Positions 63,001 to 64,000 of a DNA stretch of 64,000 nt are shown piece after piece. The first letter of the stretch is position 1; the number at the start of each line of letters is the position of its first letter. The stretch comes from Blautia sp. OF03-15BH (GTDB taxonomy: Bacteria > Bacillota > Clostridia > Lachnospirales > Lachnospiraceae): NCBI RefSeq assembly GCF_003463065.1, contig NZ_QSCM01000001.1:124001-188000 (forward strand). The letters run 5' to 3'. The position numbers and the translations under genes are program-made. The notes under the pieces are model-generated. The model saw only the letters and a program-made list of their open reading frames with translations, ran no database searches and was not told where the DNA came from.

Positions 63001-64000
63001 TTCCACATACTTCTTGTTGTCCAGGTCGTACACTTTAAATTCTGTTCCTGCAATCAGGACGGATTTCTTTGTTTCATCGTCTTTTTTCACGATTTTCAGT
63101 TTTGCCTTAAACTCTTCATCCAGAAGCACTCGCCAGATCTGTGGCTCATTTGGATGATGCTCTGTGATATTCACTTCAAAATCATCGACTGGCTTGTAGT
63201 TGTGCGGTGTTGTTGTCTCACGCACGATATAGCTTCCAAATGGTAATGGAATACTGCAGGCATACCCTTTTTCATCTGTGAAAATCTCAGTTGCTCCTTT
63301 TTCTCCACTCACTACTGGTTTTGCAGAATCAAAATCATAACTGCCATCTGCTTTCTTTGTAAGGGAAGATTTCAGATAAACTGTAAATCCAGCTCCGGAT
63401 AACAGATCTGCATCTGTCTTTCCATTGTTGGCTGCTTTAATAATCTGGAATGGCTGCTTGATGACCTGCTCACTGGAAGTGCACTCTCTTTTCACTTCTG
63501 CTGTCATATCTCCTTCATAACTGCACGTAAGATCATGCTCTTCTGTATCTGCCAGGTATCCGGTCGGAGGTGTAATCTCTTTGATATAATATTTGCCAAG
63601 ATACAAGCCATTTACAGAAGCCTGTCCTTTGTCATCTGTTGTAAGAGATGCTATCTGTTCTCCTGCTTTATAAATAGTTCCGGTTGCTCCGTCCGGATGC
63701 ACAATATCTTCACGGGCATACAGACCATAAACTGCACCTTTCAGTGTGGCATCTCCCTGCGGTACTGCTTTTCCTGTTTCTTTATCAACTTTGAATAAAT
63801 TGATCTTTGCTGTCACACGGTCATTACTGAAGGTATGGGCAAAAGATACGGTTGCTTCTTTATCATTGGTGTAAGAAAACTTGAACGTATACACATCTTC
63901 TGTATTTCTTACATAGCCTTCCGGTGCCTGATCTTCTTTTACAAAATAGGAATATCCAATCGGAAGATCCGCTGTGAATTTTGCATTCCCATCTGCTCCA
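60034..64000 (-). CDS. Multi-repeat SpaA/Cna-B isopeptide adhesin, 5' end outside the window
   Basis: An open reading frame of more than 1320 codons running off the right edge (the GTG at 63894 is internal). At least twelve SpaA/Cna-B-type beta domains are visible, each with an E-box such as YYVKEIFAPDGF, YTLREEQAPKGY, YYVVEKTAPEGF or YRIEEVNAPEGY, whose Glu promotes Lys-Asn isopeptide bonds. The C-terminus is a sortase signal: a Pro-rich linker, NAPKTGDSTNI (LPxTG variant), a hydrophobic helix and RKRKNK. It is expected to be a long cell-wall-anchored rod made by the element, perhaps aiding mating contact or host adhesion. Domain degradation (YIVRETTTPHNY, YYVKEVKTAHGY) suggests some repeats lack isopeptide bonds. 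Confidence 0.92.
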   Translation of the reverse strand, partial: GADGNAKFTADLPIGYSYFVKEDQAPEGYVRNTEDVYTFKFSYTNDKEATVSFAHTFSNDRVTAKINLFKVDKETGKAVPQGDATLKGAVYGLYAREDIVHPDGATGTIYKAGEQIASLTTDDKGQASVNGLYLGKYYIKEITPPTGYLADTEEHDLTCSYEGDMTAEVKRECTSSEQVIKQPFQIIKAANNGKTDADLLSGAGFTVYLKSSLTKKADGSYDFDSAKPVVSGEKGATEIFTDEKGYACSIPLPFGSYIVRETTTPHNYKPVDDFEVNITEHHPNEPQIWRVLLDEEFKAKLKIVKKDDETKKSVLIAGTEFKVYDLDNKKYVEQVTTYPVTTTHKSYFTDSQGYLIMPKNLKIGHYRIEEVNAPEGYTINKNYVEIAVDANTAYQMDSESGDAIITVDYENHPVKGKLTIYKKGEMLTGFKKDFVYEERYLKGAEFNVYAAENIYTPDYQKDENGNRQLIYAKDALVTTVTTGEDGKAVAENLPLGSYYVVEKTAPEGFVLNHDRSEVAFVYANQDTPVIEQEVTVGDDRQKVAIQVEKQDAENGATVAGAVFGIYNKADIKADGKAIVKADTLLQEMTSDNDGLAACTLDLPLGQYYVKELKAPAGFVSSDEVLNLDASYQGQDVKTVKLKTVKKNQPTTVEITKSDVTTGVELDGAKLTVLDKEGNVVDQWTSVKDQPHVIKRLTVGEEYTLREEMAPYGYLKATDVKFTLEDTAEIQKVEMKDEVPTGLLIINKNGEFLDKITLLDHVKGTVEHLFEYVTGSLTDVTFDVFAAEDIKAADGVSEDYFKADEKVGTITTDSNGIAQMGDLPAGKYYVKEVKTAHGYVLDKEPRYVDLSYRDQDTPVITYDEKWQNARQKVKITVLKKEKDTERVLAGGVFGLYTSENIKNAKGEVLLEKDSLIEQRVTDEKGQITFTADLPVDGKYYVKEIFAPDGFVTTDEVQEFTFEYAGEDQAEVSYDFTFENQPTTVELTKTDLTTGKELPGAHLKVTDSDGNTVDEWTSTEESHVIKELVVGKEYTMTETKPADGYVTAESITFTVENTAEVQKHEMKDDVTKVQISKTDITGETEIPGAKLTILDKDDQVVESWISTEEAHYIEKLPIGKYTLREEQAPKGYLLTADVTFEVKDTGEIQKVAMKDDTAKGKVILNKTDKSSGEPLKGVEFELRDSKGKVLETLKTDAAGHAESKLYEIATFKNGKYDTAIKYYLVETKTLDGYTLDQTKHEVTFAYADDSTPVVEVTFNLTNEKPEVPETPNTPDTPQSHEETKVSNAPKTGDSTNIWLPILLLIISTGGMAGLYISRKRKNK

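Overview
The window looks like chromosome plus mobile DNA from an anaerobic Firmicute of the Lachnospiraceae type (Blautia/Dorea/Ruminococcus-like). This rests on gene content: an mraZ-rsmH start, a Spo0E-like regulator, a PrkC/PP2C pair in a translation and cell-wall operon, FeoAB with a Cys-rich partner, a selenium-hydroxylase accessory cluster, and Tn916/Tn1549-like mobile elements. Species cannot be fixed from sequence alone.

Region 1 (1-16.8 kb) is core chromosome, all on the minus strand. A promoter at 16.8 kb reads through murE, priA, def, fmt, a membrane zinc peptidase, rsmB, rlmN, the PP2C phosphatase, prkC, rsgA, rpe and thiN, most of them overlapping or nearly touching. ychF, lgt and a 50-codon spo0E-like gene follow behind a probable internal promoter. 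After a strong hairpin, the dcw cluster begins with mraZ-rsmH. The mraZ promoter is followed by four AAAGTG-type boxes that look like the MraZ operator.

Region 2 (16.8-27.2 kb) holds metabolic and metal genes: a FlaR/adenylate-kinase-like ATPase behind a structured leader, RidA, the feoAB iron-uptake operon, a selenium module (DUF3343, YedF, YqeB, cysteine desulfurase) with a 144-bp MITE in its 5' leader, two COG0523/CobW-type GTPases (one with a His/Cys-rich 87-bp tandem repeat), and a low-molecular-weight phosphotyrosine phosphatase.

Region 3 (27.17-36.26 kb) is an integrated element of about 9.1 kb placed exactly at the start codon of the phosphatase gene. It has Tn916-type Int and Xis, a DnaC-like ATPase and a RepA-like initiator, and carries a complete Bce-type module (response regulator, intramembrane-sensing kinase, ABC transporter) of the kind that confers peptide-antibiotic resistance. 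Imperfect 35-bp att repeats and paired arm-type sites mark both ends.

Region 4 (36.26 kb to the end) looks like a second, mosaic and partly decayed Tn1549/CTn-like element abutting the first. Its left end has arm-type sites but no integrase. A two-gene SEC-C/HEPN-like module sits where the integrase should be. Then come a relaxase C-terminal fragment, a VanRS-like two-component system driving a lipoprotein, MacAB-like transporter and D,D-carboxypeptidase cassette, and conjugative genes: a truncated CHAP hydrolase, a frameshifted repeat protein, a YodL-domain protein, a 2560-residue methylase/helicase with a TnpV-like gene nested in another frame, DUF5688 and small proteins. A very large SpaA/Cna-B adhesin runs off the window. 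No rRNA, tRNA or CRISPR array was recognised.
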